Origin: Sorghum bicolor
Taxonomy: Eukaryota; Streptophyta; Magnoliopsida; Poales; Poaceae
Direction of reading: 5' to 3'
Assembly (NCBI RefSeq): GCF_000003195.3
Contig: NC_012870.2
Span: forward strand, 46,056,614-46,120,613
Length of the DNA: 64,000 nt
Positions 10,017-23,100 of the stretch are shown here, piece by piece; the stretch's first letter is position 1, and the number at the start of each line of letters is the position of its first letter. The translations under genes were made by a program, and so were the position numbers. Under the pieces are notes generated by a model. It worked only from the letters and a program-made list of their open reading frames with translations, was not told where the DNA came from and made no database searches.

Positions 10017-12029
10017 GTACAAGTGTTGATACATGTACTATGCCTACAATCTTTTTCTGTTTTGTTTTTGCGAAAAAAATTGGTTTACATGTGGACGAGC
10101 ATGTTCTTTACTCGGTTCGACCCTGCCTCAAAGTTTACCCAAGAAAAAGATTGGGTTTACAAGTACTCCTGTTGTTTTTGTTCAGAGTTGCATCCACCTG
10201 TACCGAACCAAATGTCCAAATGCCAAGAAACGATTATATATTAGTTCTTGGATCAGCTATAATGTTCCGTAGAAGCTAATAGATCTTTGGTTAGTTGCTT
10301 TTATACTCTGCCTAATTCTTTAGTACTCAATGCGAGAATGATTCCAGTATAAACTGTTGGCAGCATGGCTTCCTAATTTCTTGCAATAGTGTCTGTGAAT
10401 TGTAATTAGTTGCTTCATTTTATTTCTTGAGAGCCAAAACCATGTAGGTTTGAACATATGGTTCATAGTTCTGAATAAAATATTTTGTGACATGCTTGTT
10501 TGCTTAATATTGCATTTCTTACATTCTTGCTATTGTCGGTATTGTACCTTTATGAATATATGATATCCGAAGATCATTATACTGCATACCCTATATTCTT
10601 CAGCTTTTTTGCTATATGCAACGCCTGATCGAAGCGAGCAACTTTTCTTCGTGCTTTCTGCATCAATTTGACATCAGTTGAATTTTATATAGGAGGATGT
10701 GATTCTTTAAAGAAGAAAAACTCAGGAGGATGTGAGCTCTGGTTTTAGTTTAAATCTGAATCTCCTTGTGATAACTTGTCTGCGATGCCATGTCTATACC
10801 TGCATATCGTTCCCAATTTCTTGTTGACATCTTTTTTTTCCAATTCCATGTGTCTGTCCAACTTGAGTTACTTAACAGCTCGATGTGCTTGTCAAGACCG
10901 TAAAACTTTGTCTACTGTGAAACTATGTTTCTTGGACTTTTTGCAATTTACCAGGTTCAGTTAATGGCAAGTGCAATAGTTGATTTGGCAAGTGCAATAG
11001 TTGTCGTGCCTCTGTGGCACACTGACATTACAGATTCTCATATGTTAACATCTAAAATATGTGAGAAATGTTTTATGCCTCTTAAGCATTGAGAGAGAAC
11101 ACTACATTAATGTTCTAAAGCAATGGCAGGTTTGCTGGACTGACATTATCCGCTAGATGTGGGCACTCTTTAAAGAAATTTGGGCATCATGGAGAAATAT
11201 TGTTTTTACAGTGAGTATTATCTATAATTTTTTTTGTTTGTATGCTTTAGAGAACAGGTCAGTGCTTTGTGTAGTCCTATTCCCAATATGCTTTAGTAGT
11301 CCAATTGAATTAGTCTAATAAATTTCTAACATAGGTCTGTCACATAAATAGCATAGAGAACAGGTCATTGCTTTGTGTAGCTCTGAAGCCCTTCTATTTT
11401 CTACATAGAAAAAACATACTAAGTTGAAGTGAGCAAAGATTTTCTTAAAGATGCATGGATGTGCAGCTGAATTTTTGCCCCTGTGTCATTAAGCAATAAC
11501 CATGTGGAATAGCACACCACTGAAGTTGGAAGTTAAATTGCAGTTTCCTTTGCTGCATTCCAATTAGAACTAGGAATAGTACTTTGCCATTCCACCTAAG
11601 GAGATCCATGCCTCACCATTCCATCATGTATCATGAATCCTGTTACTTATCTAGCTATATGAAGTTTTGCTTCAGAAATAGTTTGCATTTCCAAACCCTG
11701 ACTGCACACCACCCTGCTCTCTTCCTTGCAGCAGATGTGAGGTGAGAAATTTCTCTCATCACCATGCAGCTACACTTGGTTTGCCTTTTTTTTTCTATTT
11801 TTCACATGCTAATTTGTTCCTGCACTAAATGAATCTCATAAAAAAGATGAAGTTGTATAAAAGATGACAATTATTATTTATTTTCTTTTGTTCATGACAC
11901 CACACACCAGACTTGGTGATTAATGTTTTCTCCTTCAAAACTTATTTACTTGTCAAATATCATCTACGTTTTATAATAAATTGTCAAATATTTCTTGTGC
12001 TTTGATGACATTTTGTGCCTTGAATCAGG
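10017..12029. other. Non-coding, intron-like stretch inside the proposed Helitron
   Basis: This is AT-rich sequence without a frame over about 60 codons and no terminal repeats seen. The T-rich composition and the spliceable exon at its right end suggest captured intron. Confidence 0.45.
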
Positions 12030-12778
12030 CCCAAGAAAAGGACCTTTTCGATGCACTTGCTAAGCTTTCTGAAGTATCATATGATGGTACGTTATTTTGT
12101 AGAATCTTTTAATTTATGTTAAATAAAGTAAACTCTAGATTCCCAGAAATGAAAGATATTATAATCATGTCTTGAAGCAATGCCATAAATGCATAAACAT
12201 GCCTAACAAAATCTACACTCTGAAGATTTTAGTTATCCTTTTCTTTAAAAAAAAGCAATAATTTTTCTTTAAACGAAAGAAAGAATGAAAGGCAGCAGTG
12301 AGTTTACTAATTAGACTAATGAGTGATTGGAACTGTCCCCTGNNNNNNNNNNNNNNNNNNNNNNNNNNNNNNNNNNNNNNNNNNNNNNNNNNNNNNNNNN
12401 NNNNNNNNNNNNNNNNNNNNNNNNNNNNNNNNNNNNNNNNNNGGATTGTGGACATGACAGATTTTGGCACTTTGTAAACTGCATTTTTTTTACTATTTCA
12501 TATATTGTTTTTGACCATATACACACACACACACTAGATATGGAGATTGTTGTCTTTTGCCATTTTCATCACCATTTAACCCATTCTCACCTACACCTAC
12601 CTAAAGTTGATTACTTGACCCGTTTTACCCTTGTGCGTTGCAGTTGTTTATTTCGGTGCTGACCATAACCATCGGTCGGTCAACCTCAATGAGCACGACA
12701 ATGGCAAGGGCGATGAGGCAGTGCTGTTAAAGCTTGTGAGTTCAAGTGACGAGATGTCATCTGAGATTAACAAGGTAA
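12030..12778 (+). pseudogene. Captured exon pair of an unidentified plant gene
   Basis: Exon A (about 12030-12085) follows TTGAATCAG and ends before GTACG. It encodes AQEKDLFDALAKLSEVSYD plus one base. Exon B (12643-12775) follows GCGTTGCAG and ends before GTAAAG. It begins with two bases that complete the split codon and encodes VVYFGADHNHRSVNLNEHD and then an acidic/serine-rich segment. Splice sites and phases agree, which supports real host exons captured with their intron. The intron contains the 100-N gap. I do not recognise the parent gene. Confidence 0.5.
12343..12442. other. Assembly gap (100 N)
   Basis: A run of exactly 100 N, the usual length for a gap of unknown size. Confidence 0.99.
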
Positions 12779-12790
12779 AGATCCAGGGCG

Positions 12791-13085
12791 TTGCTTCCGT
12801 CCCCCTCAGCTGTGACCCTCACCGGTGGCACTGCCAGCTTATCTCCGCTCCTCCTAGCGCCGCCACTGCTCGTGGCTGCGTCTTCCGCCTCTGGCCCACT
12901 GATGGCCGTGGGGTTGACCTTCGTGCCCTCGGCTCTGTGCAAGAAGCGGTCCTTAATTGACCAAGCTCACGGCGGAGAGGAGAGGATGCTGGAGTTCGCT
13001 CGACACTTTAGGTGGTGCATCCACAAGGCCAGTGCGGAAGCTATTGACGCCTTTTGCGCCCATATTGGTGTCCCCGGAACCGGAT
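12791..13085 (+). pseudogene. Zinc-finger homeodomain (ZF-HD) gene fragment
   Basis: The frame contains EERMLEFARHFRWCIHK followed by an AFCAHIGVP segment. This matches the first two helices of the ZF-HD class homeodomain (usual pattern: ERM.EFAE..GW.I.K....V..FC...GV). Just upstream, the neighbouring frame reads LTKLTAE, matching the residues normally preceding ERM, so a frameshift lies near 12975. The helix-3 recognition segment (normally KVWMHNN) and the zinc finger are missing. It lies directly after the unrelated exon pair, so it is a captured fragment and not a working transcription factor. Confidence 0.55.
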
Positions 13086-13644
13086 GAGCAAAAACATGCA
13101 CCTCGCCTCCACGCTGATCGTGCCCGTGCGTGGGAGGTTCCAACGCCTAAAGCTCACGGCGGACCAAGCCTAAAGTTCAGAGTACAAAAATTTGGGAACA
13201 GGAGGTTCCAACGCCTCAACAAGCTATTTGATTGTTGTACTGTCCAATCATTTTTTAATATATCTAACATTATCTTTATTAGTTGTTTTTTGAATCTCTA
13301 ATGGTGTGTGATCTACTGCGTTCAAATAATTTGCCCTCAAATCCAATTGATAGCCTAATCCAACCGCTCTGCGGGATGGTATGGAGATATGGTGAAACTT
13401 ATTCATGGATTTACTGACGCATGAAAAAATAAATATTGGAGATTTCATATTACTAATGTAAAATATTATCTTAGCTGCATCATAAAAAAGTCTATATACC
13501 TGCGACACCATGTTCTACGTGACTGTGTTAACTTCATAAAGTTTACTTTTTGATTAAATAACACTTTAACATTGATATTTAATTTTTACACTATTATTAT
13601 CTTATCATGAGATCTGTGTGTTTTAAGTATAAAATATTAGCTAT

Positions 13645-13674
13645 CCCGTAGCAACGCACGGGCACGCTACCTAG
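13645..13674 (+). repeat. Helitron 3' hairpin and CTAG terminus
   Basis: A five-base stem CCCGT/ACGGG with an eight-base loop is followed by CACGCTAC and CTAG, then T. This is the structural signature of Helitron ends. Confidence 0.65.
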
Positions 13675-13851
13675 TGATATTTAAGTTTGGGAACTGACTT
13701 GTGATCACCGAGTTGGAAAACAAACACATGTAACTGTAAACAATACCATTAACACATCCAATCAAACAAAGGCTGCTGCAATCCAATTACATTACCTGAG
13801 GATGAACCAAACGCTATCATAGTTCAATTACGAACCTAACACTATCATAGT

Positions 13852-14110
13852 TCAATTAGATGCAGCATTCGCAGTTTCTTCTTGCAACAGGTTCGGCAAC
13901 AGAGGGGGCACGTATGGCTCAAAGAGTGTCATGCTGGGGTTCGGATCAAACTGTAATATATTAGCTGCTCGCTCGAATTCCTCCCTGAGTATTTTGATGC
14001 TGAACTTGTCAACTACGCGGCCGAGATCATGGGAGATCTCAAATGGATCTTCAATGCATATGAGATGCCTGTCATTTCCAACTCGTCTAGTCCAGTCCTT
14101 CCGTTCCTTA
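13852..14110 (-). CDS. URT1: URT1 exon 6 (C-terminal)
   Basis: This is the last exon, with acceptor TTTCAG|TAAGGA. It encodes [20 protein letters not shown] and [20 protein letters not shown], carrying the nucleotide-recognition segment, and ends in TGA at 13852-13854. The frame continuing upstream to 14169 is intron. Confidence 0.9.
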
Positions 14111-17100
14111 CTGAAATTTGTGTCAAGAGGACAAGGGAAAGTTATATCTTTTAACAAATTGGTGTCCACAACACAATAAAGAAAATTGGAAACTGCTTTG
14201 GTTGTATCATCAATTGTTTATAATTTACTAGGTGGGACTAATAACAATGGATAATATACCTACAGTGAAACAGCTACAAACATATTATACACGCACCATC
14301 TAACCATCATCACATAAAGAGAGCCTAATGAAAAGAAATGATGCCTCAGCAAGGTATATGTCATACCTGATAATCCTTCCAGTACGAATTGATATGACAT
14401 CTCTTGTGTAATCGTGCTCATATGCCCAATAATGGAAAAAAGCCCAGAGCAGCCTTGATATTGTATCTCTGTTGTGAGCACCATAATTATTTAGCTTCTC
14501 CACTTGGTCAAAGTATGCACAGTTATTTTCATCCACCTTGACATAATAAGTGGCCTCCATTTCCTGGCAATGCATGACACTGTCAGTTAGTTCACAAAGT
14601 AAAAAGTAGTACAAAGGACAGAGATGACCAACGAAAAATATTTACAAAGGTGAATTTTTCAAATGAAAGCATATGTTATCAAGATGTAATAATAAAATCA
14701 ATAAGCATGCATATTCTTCTACAATATTGCAGCTTCCATTCACCTTTCTAAATTGAAACAAAAAACCATCTGCCCTGTCACCTACCTATCTGGTTTTTTG
14801 TTTCAATTTAGAAGGTGTCAACAAATATGAAACCATTTAATTTGCATCCCAACTCTGGTGACATGGGGAAAGAAACCATACACCATTATTTTTTTCCCTT
14901 TTTGATGCAAGAAGAAAACACAGGGCTAGATGCTGGATAAAAAGTGCATATTGCAACTTGAAAGTTGAAACCAAAAGCACGATCCTTGGTAGCTACTAAA
15001 CAAATCATTAGCCATGCAATAAACTAAAATTATCTAACATCACCAATGCTCTCGACACATTCATAAGGAAAAAAGAAATGGTGTGCTAAACTCAACCAAT
15101 GACAAGCCTCAGATCCATGCAAGCACTAAATTAAGCAGGAATCCCACAGCATGCCAGCATTTGCTTCGGTTCCTTCCATCACGCATGTCTACCNNNNNNN
15201 NNNNNNNNNNNNNNNNNNNNNNNNNNNNNNNNNNNNNNNNNNNNNNNNNNNNNNNNNNNNNNNNNNNNNNNNNNNNNNNNNNNNNNNNNNNNNNNNNNNN
15301 NNNNNNNNNNNNNNNNNNNNNNNNNNNNNNNNNNNNNNNNNNNNNNNNNNNNNNNNNNNNNNNNNNNNNNNNNNNNNNNNNNNNNNNNNNNNNNNNNNNN
15401 NNNNNNNNNNNNNNNNNNNNNNNNNNNNNNNNNNNNNNNNNNNNNNNNNNNNNNNNNNNNNNNNNNNNNNNNNNNNNNNNNNNNNNNNNNNNNNNNNNNN
15501 NNNNNNNNNNNNNNNNNNNNNNNNNNNNNNNNNNNNNNNNNNNNNNNNNNNNNNNNNNNNNNNNNNNNNNNNNNNNNNNNNNNNNNNNNNNNNNNNNNNN
15601 NNNNNNNNNNNNNNNNNNNNNNNNNNNNNNNNNNNNNNNNNNNNNNNNNNNNNNNNNNNNNNNNNNNNNNNNNNNNNNNNNNNNNNNNNNNNNNNNNNNN
15701 NNNNNNNNNNNNNNNNNNNNNNNNNNNNNNNNNNNNNNNNNNNNNNNNNNNNNNNNNNNNNNNNNNNNNNNNNNNNNNNNNNNNNNNNNNNNNNNNNNNN
15801 NNNNNNNNNNNNNNNNNNNNNNNNNNNNNNNNNNNNNNNNNNNNNNNNNNNNNNNNNNNNNNNNNNNNNNNNNNNNNNNNNNNNNNNNNNNNNNNNNNNN
15901 NNNNNNNNNNNNNNNNNNNNNNNNNNNNNNNNNNNNNNNNNNNNNNNNNNNNNNNNNNNNNNNNNNNNNNNNNNGACAACTTACGCATAGCTAGAAAGTG
16001 TTCCTTGGTAAGTTTCATTTACACGTCGAATTTTAGCCCAATGCTTCACAATGAATGCCAACTGCCTTAACCTTCTATCTATTTGTGCATAATCTCGCAA
16101 AAGTTTTGTGTTAACAACTGCTAAAAGATTATTGACACATATATCACAGGAAAGCCCTGTTTCCGGATCCATAAGCTTCACTATTGGGACCCTTGCTCGA
16201 GTTAATGGCTGCAAAATTTCATTAGTTTGGGTCAAAAATTCAGTATACCATTTCAAATTCCTTACCTATATTGGATCCCAACACAATAGTACTTCAATAC
16301 AAAAATTTATATAGTAGAGTGATAAGAATGTTGTCGGTGTTTAGACCCGCGGTCCCGACACTAACTAGTGAATTTGTATCTGTGTGTCCTAATCCGAGGA
16401 GATTTATACCAGTTTAGGCCAAGAATGCCCTACGTCCAGTGTGAGGAGAGAGTCTTGTATTATCATGTACCGAGGTACTCGTAGTAGGGGTTTACAAGCA
16501 AGGCATGAGAGAGGGAATGAATTCAAAGTCTCAGCTCTGTGTGTGGGAGAGGTGTGCCTATGAGTTGTGCTCGTTGTGTGCGTCGTGATCTTGTTCGTGT
16601 CCCTTGAATGGGACCCTGCCTCCTTTTATAGTTCACAAGGGGAGGCAGTGGCGGGGCGGAAGCTTTCCCTAGCCTTCACGAGGCTCCGAGGTCAGGTCGG
16701 GCAAATCGGAGATGGCCTGATCTCGTCCGATGCCTGGTTGGGTCTCGGGCGAGACAGAACCGGTAGGCCAAGCTATCGGTCTTACCGAGGCTCGACGATC
16801 GGGTCTCGGGTGAAGTGAGGGGTGACTGTTTAGCCTTTCTAACTTATCATTATTTTGTTTTTAAAAAAGGAGAATGGGGTTCTAAGCTCTTTGCTTGGGG
16901 TACTCTGGGTTACGATACCCGACAAATGTTGGCCATGTTAATTCTCAACTTGCCCTAGCGCGAGAAATTCTACATCAGCTCGAAATTGTCAACGATGTGC
17001 TCTTTCACCACAAGTATGGCTCAAAAATAACCTCAAGAAGCATAGTCTTGCCCTGGCCACTCTCAAGCAGGCAATCGCTCGGTCACGCTCTCGCATTGGG

Positions 17101-20100
17101 TGGTTACGTGAGAGATGCCAATACGAGGCTCTTTCATTTACATTCGCATCATCGCAAGAGGAAGAACTTTATTGGCAGGCTTATCTCAGAAAATCATATC
17201 TATACAGCACATGAGGACAAGGCATGAGTTGTGGATGATTTCTATGACAAATTGCTTGGGACAAGTGAACCTAGAGAGCATACCATCAATCTGCTTGAAT
17301 TGGGGATTCCTACACACACACACACACACGACCTAGCCGATCTTGATTCACCTTTCATGGAGGAAGAAGTGTGGTTGACAATCAAGCAACTACCCTCAGA
17401 TAAAGCATTGGATCCAGATGGGTTCACAGGGCATTTCTACAAAGCTTGTTGGTCGATAATAAAAAATGACATTATGGTAGCTATCTCTGCTGTTTGGAGT
17501 AGAAAGCTGAGGGGTCTCGGCCCTCTTAACACTACATATATCACACTGATTACGAAAAAAGAAAATGCCGAGTAGCCCAAGGATTTTAGGCCAATAAGCC
17601 TAGTACACAGCTTTGCCAAGCTCATAACCAAATTGTTGGCTAATCAATTGGCAGGTCACTTAAACCAAATGGTATCTCCTAATCAAAGTGCCTTCATCAA
17701 AGGGCGCTTCGTACACGATAATTTCATTTTAGTGCAGCAGACGGCGTGATTTCTGCATCAACAAAAACAGCCCCGTATTTTACTGAAACTTCACATTTCA
17801 GAGGCTTTTGATTCGGTTGCTTGGCCCTTCTTACTTGAGGTCATGCAACACTTGGGTTTCGGACAAATATGGAGGGACATCATCAGTGGACTGCTATGCT
17901 CTTCCTCTACTCAAGTGTTTTTGAATGGGATCCCCGGTGAGTGAATAACTCATCGGTGAGGATTGAGACAAGGTGACCCCTATCTCCAATGTTATTCATT
18001 TTGGTCATGGATGTGTTGAGGCATATGATTTCAAAAGCCATTGAGCTAGGCTTGTTGCAACCATTGTCAAGACGTGCTTTGCAACATCGCATCTCAATGC
18101 ATGCGGATGATGTGGTTTTATTTCTTCATCCAGATGCCGCTGATATTGCTGTTACTATGGACATCCTTCAACTGTTTGGTGCAGCATCTGGGCTCAAGAC
18201 TAATCTACAAAAAAGTAATTGTTTGACCTAGGGAGGTTGCGTAGGGGATAGGAATGGAACGCCGGAGGGCGAGGCTTGTAGACACGGCAGTAGAGGCTGT
18301 GATACCATGCTCGGCGTCGAGGGAATGAGACGAGAACGAGAGCTAGGGCACCAAAGAGCGAGAGAGACTTACTCAATCTCTGGCTAATCTTCTATTAAGC
18401 AAAGTGTTCCATACTTATACAAGAATCCTAACACTGCTAACATTAATTAAGGAACAAAAAACCAAGATAATTTTCTTTCCTAAACACTCGGCTCAAATAA
18501 GCAAATGCTGAACTATGGGCAACGCCGTTTGGCGCGCTTCAGCTGGTGACCGCGCTCCGGCGTTCCCCGACGCGGTCCACTCCTTAGCCACTGGCCATGC
18601 CACGACGCTGGTAGACATTGACCACCATAACATCTCTCCCTCCCCCCCCCCCCCCCTTGAGCAACAGCTCGTCCTCAAGCTAAAAGTCAGGGAAGAGGAC
18701 CTTGAACTCCTCGACGGGCTCCCAGGTTGCCTCCGCTTCAGCCATGTCCGCCCAGAGAAAGAGCACATGCCAAACGCCCCTGCGGAGCACAACCTGGCAA
18801 TGTAGAAGATGCCATTGTGTAGTGGTGGTAGAGCCAGCAACTAGGGCGGCAGTGTACCTCGGAACGGCTTGAGGACGCCAACATGGAAGACATCGTGGAT
18901 GCAGGCGCCATAGGGGACGCGCAAACTATAGGCGATGGGGCCGACGCGCTCGATCACCTCGAATGGCCCGGCGAACCATGGGTTAAGATTGTCGCATGGC
19001 CCAAGCACCAAAGACTGAGCCGACTGGTTAAGAATCCGGAGCCAAACCCAATTGAGTGCTTCTTGGCATATGCTAGAGCTTGGAGCAGGTGGTCCTGGAC
19101 TGTCAGGAACGTGTCGCAATCTTTGAGGAGAGCATCCACCGTATCTGTGTGGGCAGCTCCTGCAGTATAGGGCAACAAGGCAAGCGGAGGGCGCCCATAT
19201 ACTACCTCAAATGGCGTCGTCAAGAGCACGGAGTGGTAGGATGTGTTAAAACGGTACTCCGCCAAGAGCCTTTTTCCAGCCAGTAGCCTGTCACCAATGA
19301 TGGATCGCAGATACATGACAATGGTCTTGTTCACAAGCTCAGACTGGCCATCGGTCTGCCGGTGGAACACCGTGCTCATCCATAGCCGGATGCCGGCGAG
19401 CTTGAAGATGTCGCACCAAACGTGGCCCCTGAAGACTAGATCACGGTCACTCACAATGGAGCTCAGGAAGCCATGAAGTCGGACAATGGCATCGAAGAAA
19501 GCTTTCGCCATGGTGGTCGTCGTGTAGGGATGGCTTAGCGCAATGAGGTGGCCGTATTTGGAGAACCGATTGTTGGAGGTAGGGAGGTTGCATTGGGGAT
19601 AGGTATGGGACGTCGGAGCGTGAGGCTTGTAGCCACAGCGGCAAGGCTGCAACGCCGAGCTAGGGCACCAAAGAGTGAGAGAGACATACTCAATCTATGG
19701 CTAATCTTCTATTAAGCAAAGTGTTCCATACTTATACAAGAATCCTAACAACCAATCTGCTAACTTAGGAATAAGAAACCAAGATAATTCTCTTTCCTAA
19801 ACACTCGGATCAAATAACCAAATGCCGAACTTTGTGCGACACGGTTTGGCGCGCTTCGACTGGTGACCGCGCTGCGGCGTTCCCCAACACAGTCCACACC
19901 TCAGCCACTAGCATTGTCGCGATGCTGGTAGACATTGCCCACCATAGCAGTAACGTACTTCCTATACGATGTTGCGAACATGAGATTGAGGTTGTGTAAC
20001 AGCAACTACCTTGTGCACTATCTGATTTTCCATGCAAATATCTAGGTTTACCCCTCTCATTGCGAAGATTCACAAAATAGCATGTTCAGGTCATCATTGA

Positions 20101-23100
20101 CCTTATAGCTGATCAACTGCCAGGATGGAAAGCAGACTTGTTGACACGAGCTGGGAGGCAAATCCATGTGCAGTTTGTTCTTACTGCAATGCTCATTTAT
20201 CTTGTGATGGCCATTGATTTGCCTCAATGGGCCATTAAAGTGATTGACAAAATCCGAAGAAGCTATCTGTGGAGAGGGCACAAGGAAGCACGTGGAGGGC
20301 ACTGTCTCGTGGCATGGGAGACAGCTTGCTCTCCAACTGAACCGGGTGGTTTGGGCATTTCCAATCTCAAAAATCTTGGCTGAAAAAAGGAGCCACACCG
20401 CCCTTGGTCTGCACTGTCTATACATGTACCTGTTCAGGTTCAAAAGCTTTGTTCAATGCAATGGCGAGAATACTTTGTTCTGAACTGATAGATGGCTTCA
20501 TGAGCATTGCATTAAGGATCTCGCACCTCGACTCTTTGCTGTGATTCTGCAGAGAAAGAGAAAGTTGCGTACTGTGCAGCAGGCTCTAACCAACCAAACT
20601 TGGGTCTCAGACATCCAAGGTGCTCTCACAGTGGGGGTCATCGTGGAGTATTTTCAGCTTTGGGACCTCTATGATTTTGAGTTACAACCTGAGATGGAGG
20701 ACTCACATTTGGAAATTATCAAATAGTGGACGGTACTCCGACGAATCCGCATATGATAGCTTATTCATGGGGAAAATTCTTTTCAGGCCATGGGAAAGAA
20801 TTTGGAAAACTTGGGCGCTAGCTAAATGCCGCTTCTTCCTATGGCTTGTAGCGCAGAAGCGCTGCTGGACCTCAGATCGTCTTGCACGACAAGGGCTGCC
20901 TAATCCCAAGAAGTGTCCACTTGTGATCAAGCTAATGAAAGCATTGATCATCTTCTAATCGAATGTGTATTTTCAAGGCAATTTTGGTACTATATCTTGA
21001 GGCAGGTCGGTCTCCACTCTCTAGCTCCACAGCCATCTGACACTTCATTCGATGATTGGTGGAAAAAAGCAAGCGCAGCAACTTCTGGTTTAACACAAAA
21101 AGGTTTGAATTCCCTAATAGTTCCAGGAGCATGGATAATTTNNNNNNNNNNNNNNNNNNNNNNNNNNNNNNNNNNNNNNNNNNNNNNNNNNNNNNNNNNN
21201 NNNNNNNNNNNNNNNNNNNNNNNNNNNNNNNNNNNNNNNNNNNNNNNNNNNNNNNNNNNNNNNNNNNNNNNNNNNNNNNNNNNNNNNNNNNNNNNNNNNN
21301 NNNNNNNNNNNNNNNNNNNNNNNNNNNNNNNNNNNNNNNNNNNNNNNNNNNNNNNNNNNNNNNNNNNNNNNNNNNNNNNNNNNNNNNNNNNNNNNNNNNN
21401 NNNNNNNNNNNNNNNNNNNNNNNNNNNNNNNNNNNNNNNNNNNNNNNNNNNNNNNNNNNNNNNNNNNNNNNNNNNNNNNNNNNNNNNNNNNNNNNNNNNN
21501 NNNNNNNNNNNNNNNNNNNNNNNNNNNNNNNNNNNNNNNNNNNNNNNNNNNNNNNNNNNNNNNNNNNNNNNNNNNNNNNNNNNNNNNNNNNNNNNNNNNN
21601 NNNNNNNNNNNNNNNNNNNNNNNNNNNNNNNNNNNNNNNNNNNNNNNNNNNNNNNNNNNNNNNNNNNNNNNNNNNNNNNNTTAATCGCCCTTTTCGCCCG
21701 GATGGGTCCCAGCCGGTTTAAAAACGTTAACCCGTTCAAAAACCTTGGGCGGCTTTTTGGAGGGAGAATTTCCTAACATAGGGAAACCCTTAAATTTGCC
21801 CGGTAATGAGCTTCACCGGGGGAAAAGGGCGGGGGTTCAGGGGTTTCCCCAAAATGTATTTTTGGAAAAAAAAAAAGGGGGGTGTGTTTTATAAAGGGTT
21901 TTCCCCCCCCCCCCCCCCCCAATTTCTTCTTAATATAATGAAACGCAGTTCTCCTGCATTTTCGTGAGAGAAAAAACAAAAAATATATATAGTAACAGAG
22001 AATTCTTGTGAGATTGTTCATTGTTGTAAGCAATAATTCATAAAGGTCTTGTAGAAACAAATCAGAAGCACTACAAAAGTATTACATGCTACATCAGCAC
22101 ATGGTTTAGCAAAATGCTGATGATATCATTCAATTCAAAACATCAGCTGGCATGTCACAACACAGGGAATGATACCTGAGCTCACCTGAATATTCTGGAG
22201 ATTTCCAGCTTTGAGAATGTCTGCCAATTTCAATATAATATCAACCTTGCTCATTTCCTTGTCATCAATAGAAAGACAAAGATCAATATCACTATTTGAG
22301 AAACCGAAAGAATTGGCACATGATCCATAGAGGTATAGTTTTGCATTAGGCCATTCCATGTTTATCAATCTGCTCAAAGATGTTAACAACTGCTTCTGCT
22401 TTGCAATTTCCTCCTCAGAGGGCATCAAAGATTCAAAAATTGACAAGAAATTAGGTGTAAATCGATCTATGTCATATCGACATGGCCTGTTTCTCCTCTG
22501 GAATCTTATTCTCTGGCTTGATACATGATGCCCTCTAGAAAAGTCTGATCTGAAATCCTGCAACATAAAAAGTATGGCTAAATCTCACATACCTTAATGT
22601 TGATCTCAAGATTAGTAGATTACAAAATCAGCAGCTGAAGCATAACTGGCAACTGGTTGCTGGCAAGAGTCCTTGATAAGACAACTGAGCTTTTTCCTAG
22701 TCTCCAAGGTGTGTGTTGTTGTTTGGAGTTTTTTTCCCCTTTTTATTCTTCTTAATATAATGATGCACAGCTCTACTGCATGTTCGAGATAAAAATATAA
22801 TGCAGCTCGGCAAACAGCTAAATGCAGTTTATGACACAAGCAAAAACTGCAAAAGTACACCACCTGTTCTTTTGTTCTACATATGGTGAATTAAGATGCA
22901 GCAAATTTGATCCAGCTTTAGTAACTTATAGATAGATGCAATTCAATGTATCTTAAGGAATGTTAAAGGGCAGAACTAGATAGAACCGGTCTAAGCTCAA
23001 ATTTTTTTCGTTTGAGGATGAGTGCATATGTGGCCCTGGTTGTTCCAGCTAGTAATTCTGAAAAGCAGATGGAAAACTGAATTGAGAAAAGCTGAAGGTC

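Larger units (their letters stand above)
8886..13674 (+). mobile_element. Probable gene-carrying Helitron
   Basis: The 3' end is the stronger part. A hairpin CCCGT...ACGGG (13645-13662) lies eight bases before CTAG (13671-13674), followed by a T. This is the classical Helitron terminus, and the words match the common grass type. The 5' end is proposed at A|TCTATACTAAATATG (8886), which fits the TC start and an insertion between A and T. Inside are plus-strand pieces of at least two unrelated genes. No Rep/helicase is present, so it would be non-autonomous. The 5' boundary is uncertain. Confidence 0.5.
16925..21985 (+). mobile_element. LINE (non-LTR retrotransposon), 5'-truncated, interrupted
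   Basis: The plus-strand remnant of a plant L1-type LINE lies in URT1 intron 2, antisense to the gene. Coding pieces include a pre-RT region, RT (17231-18219 and 19950-20383) and a zinc-binding reverse-transcriptase tail domain (about 20810-21010). The 3' end (21933-21985) has the words TTCTTCTTAATATAATGA and TCTCCTGCATTTTCGTGAGAG before an A-rich tail. It is split by a gypsy element (18220-19949) and holds the 539-N gap. Confidence 0.85.

Noticed and set aside
15083..16018. Long ORFs spanning runs of N
   Set aside because: They are open only because N codons are not stops. The same applies to frames over 12343-12442 and 21142-21680.
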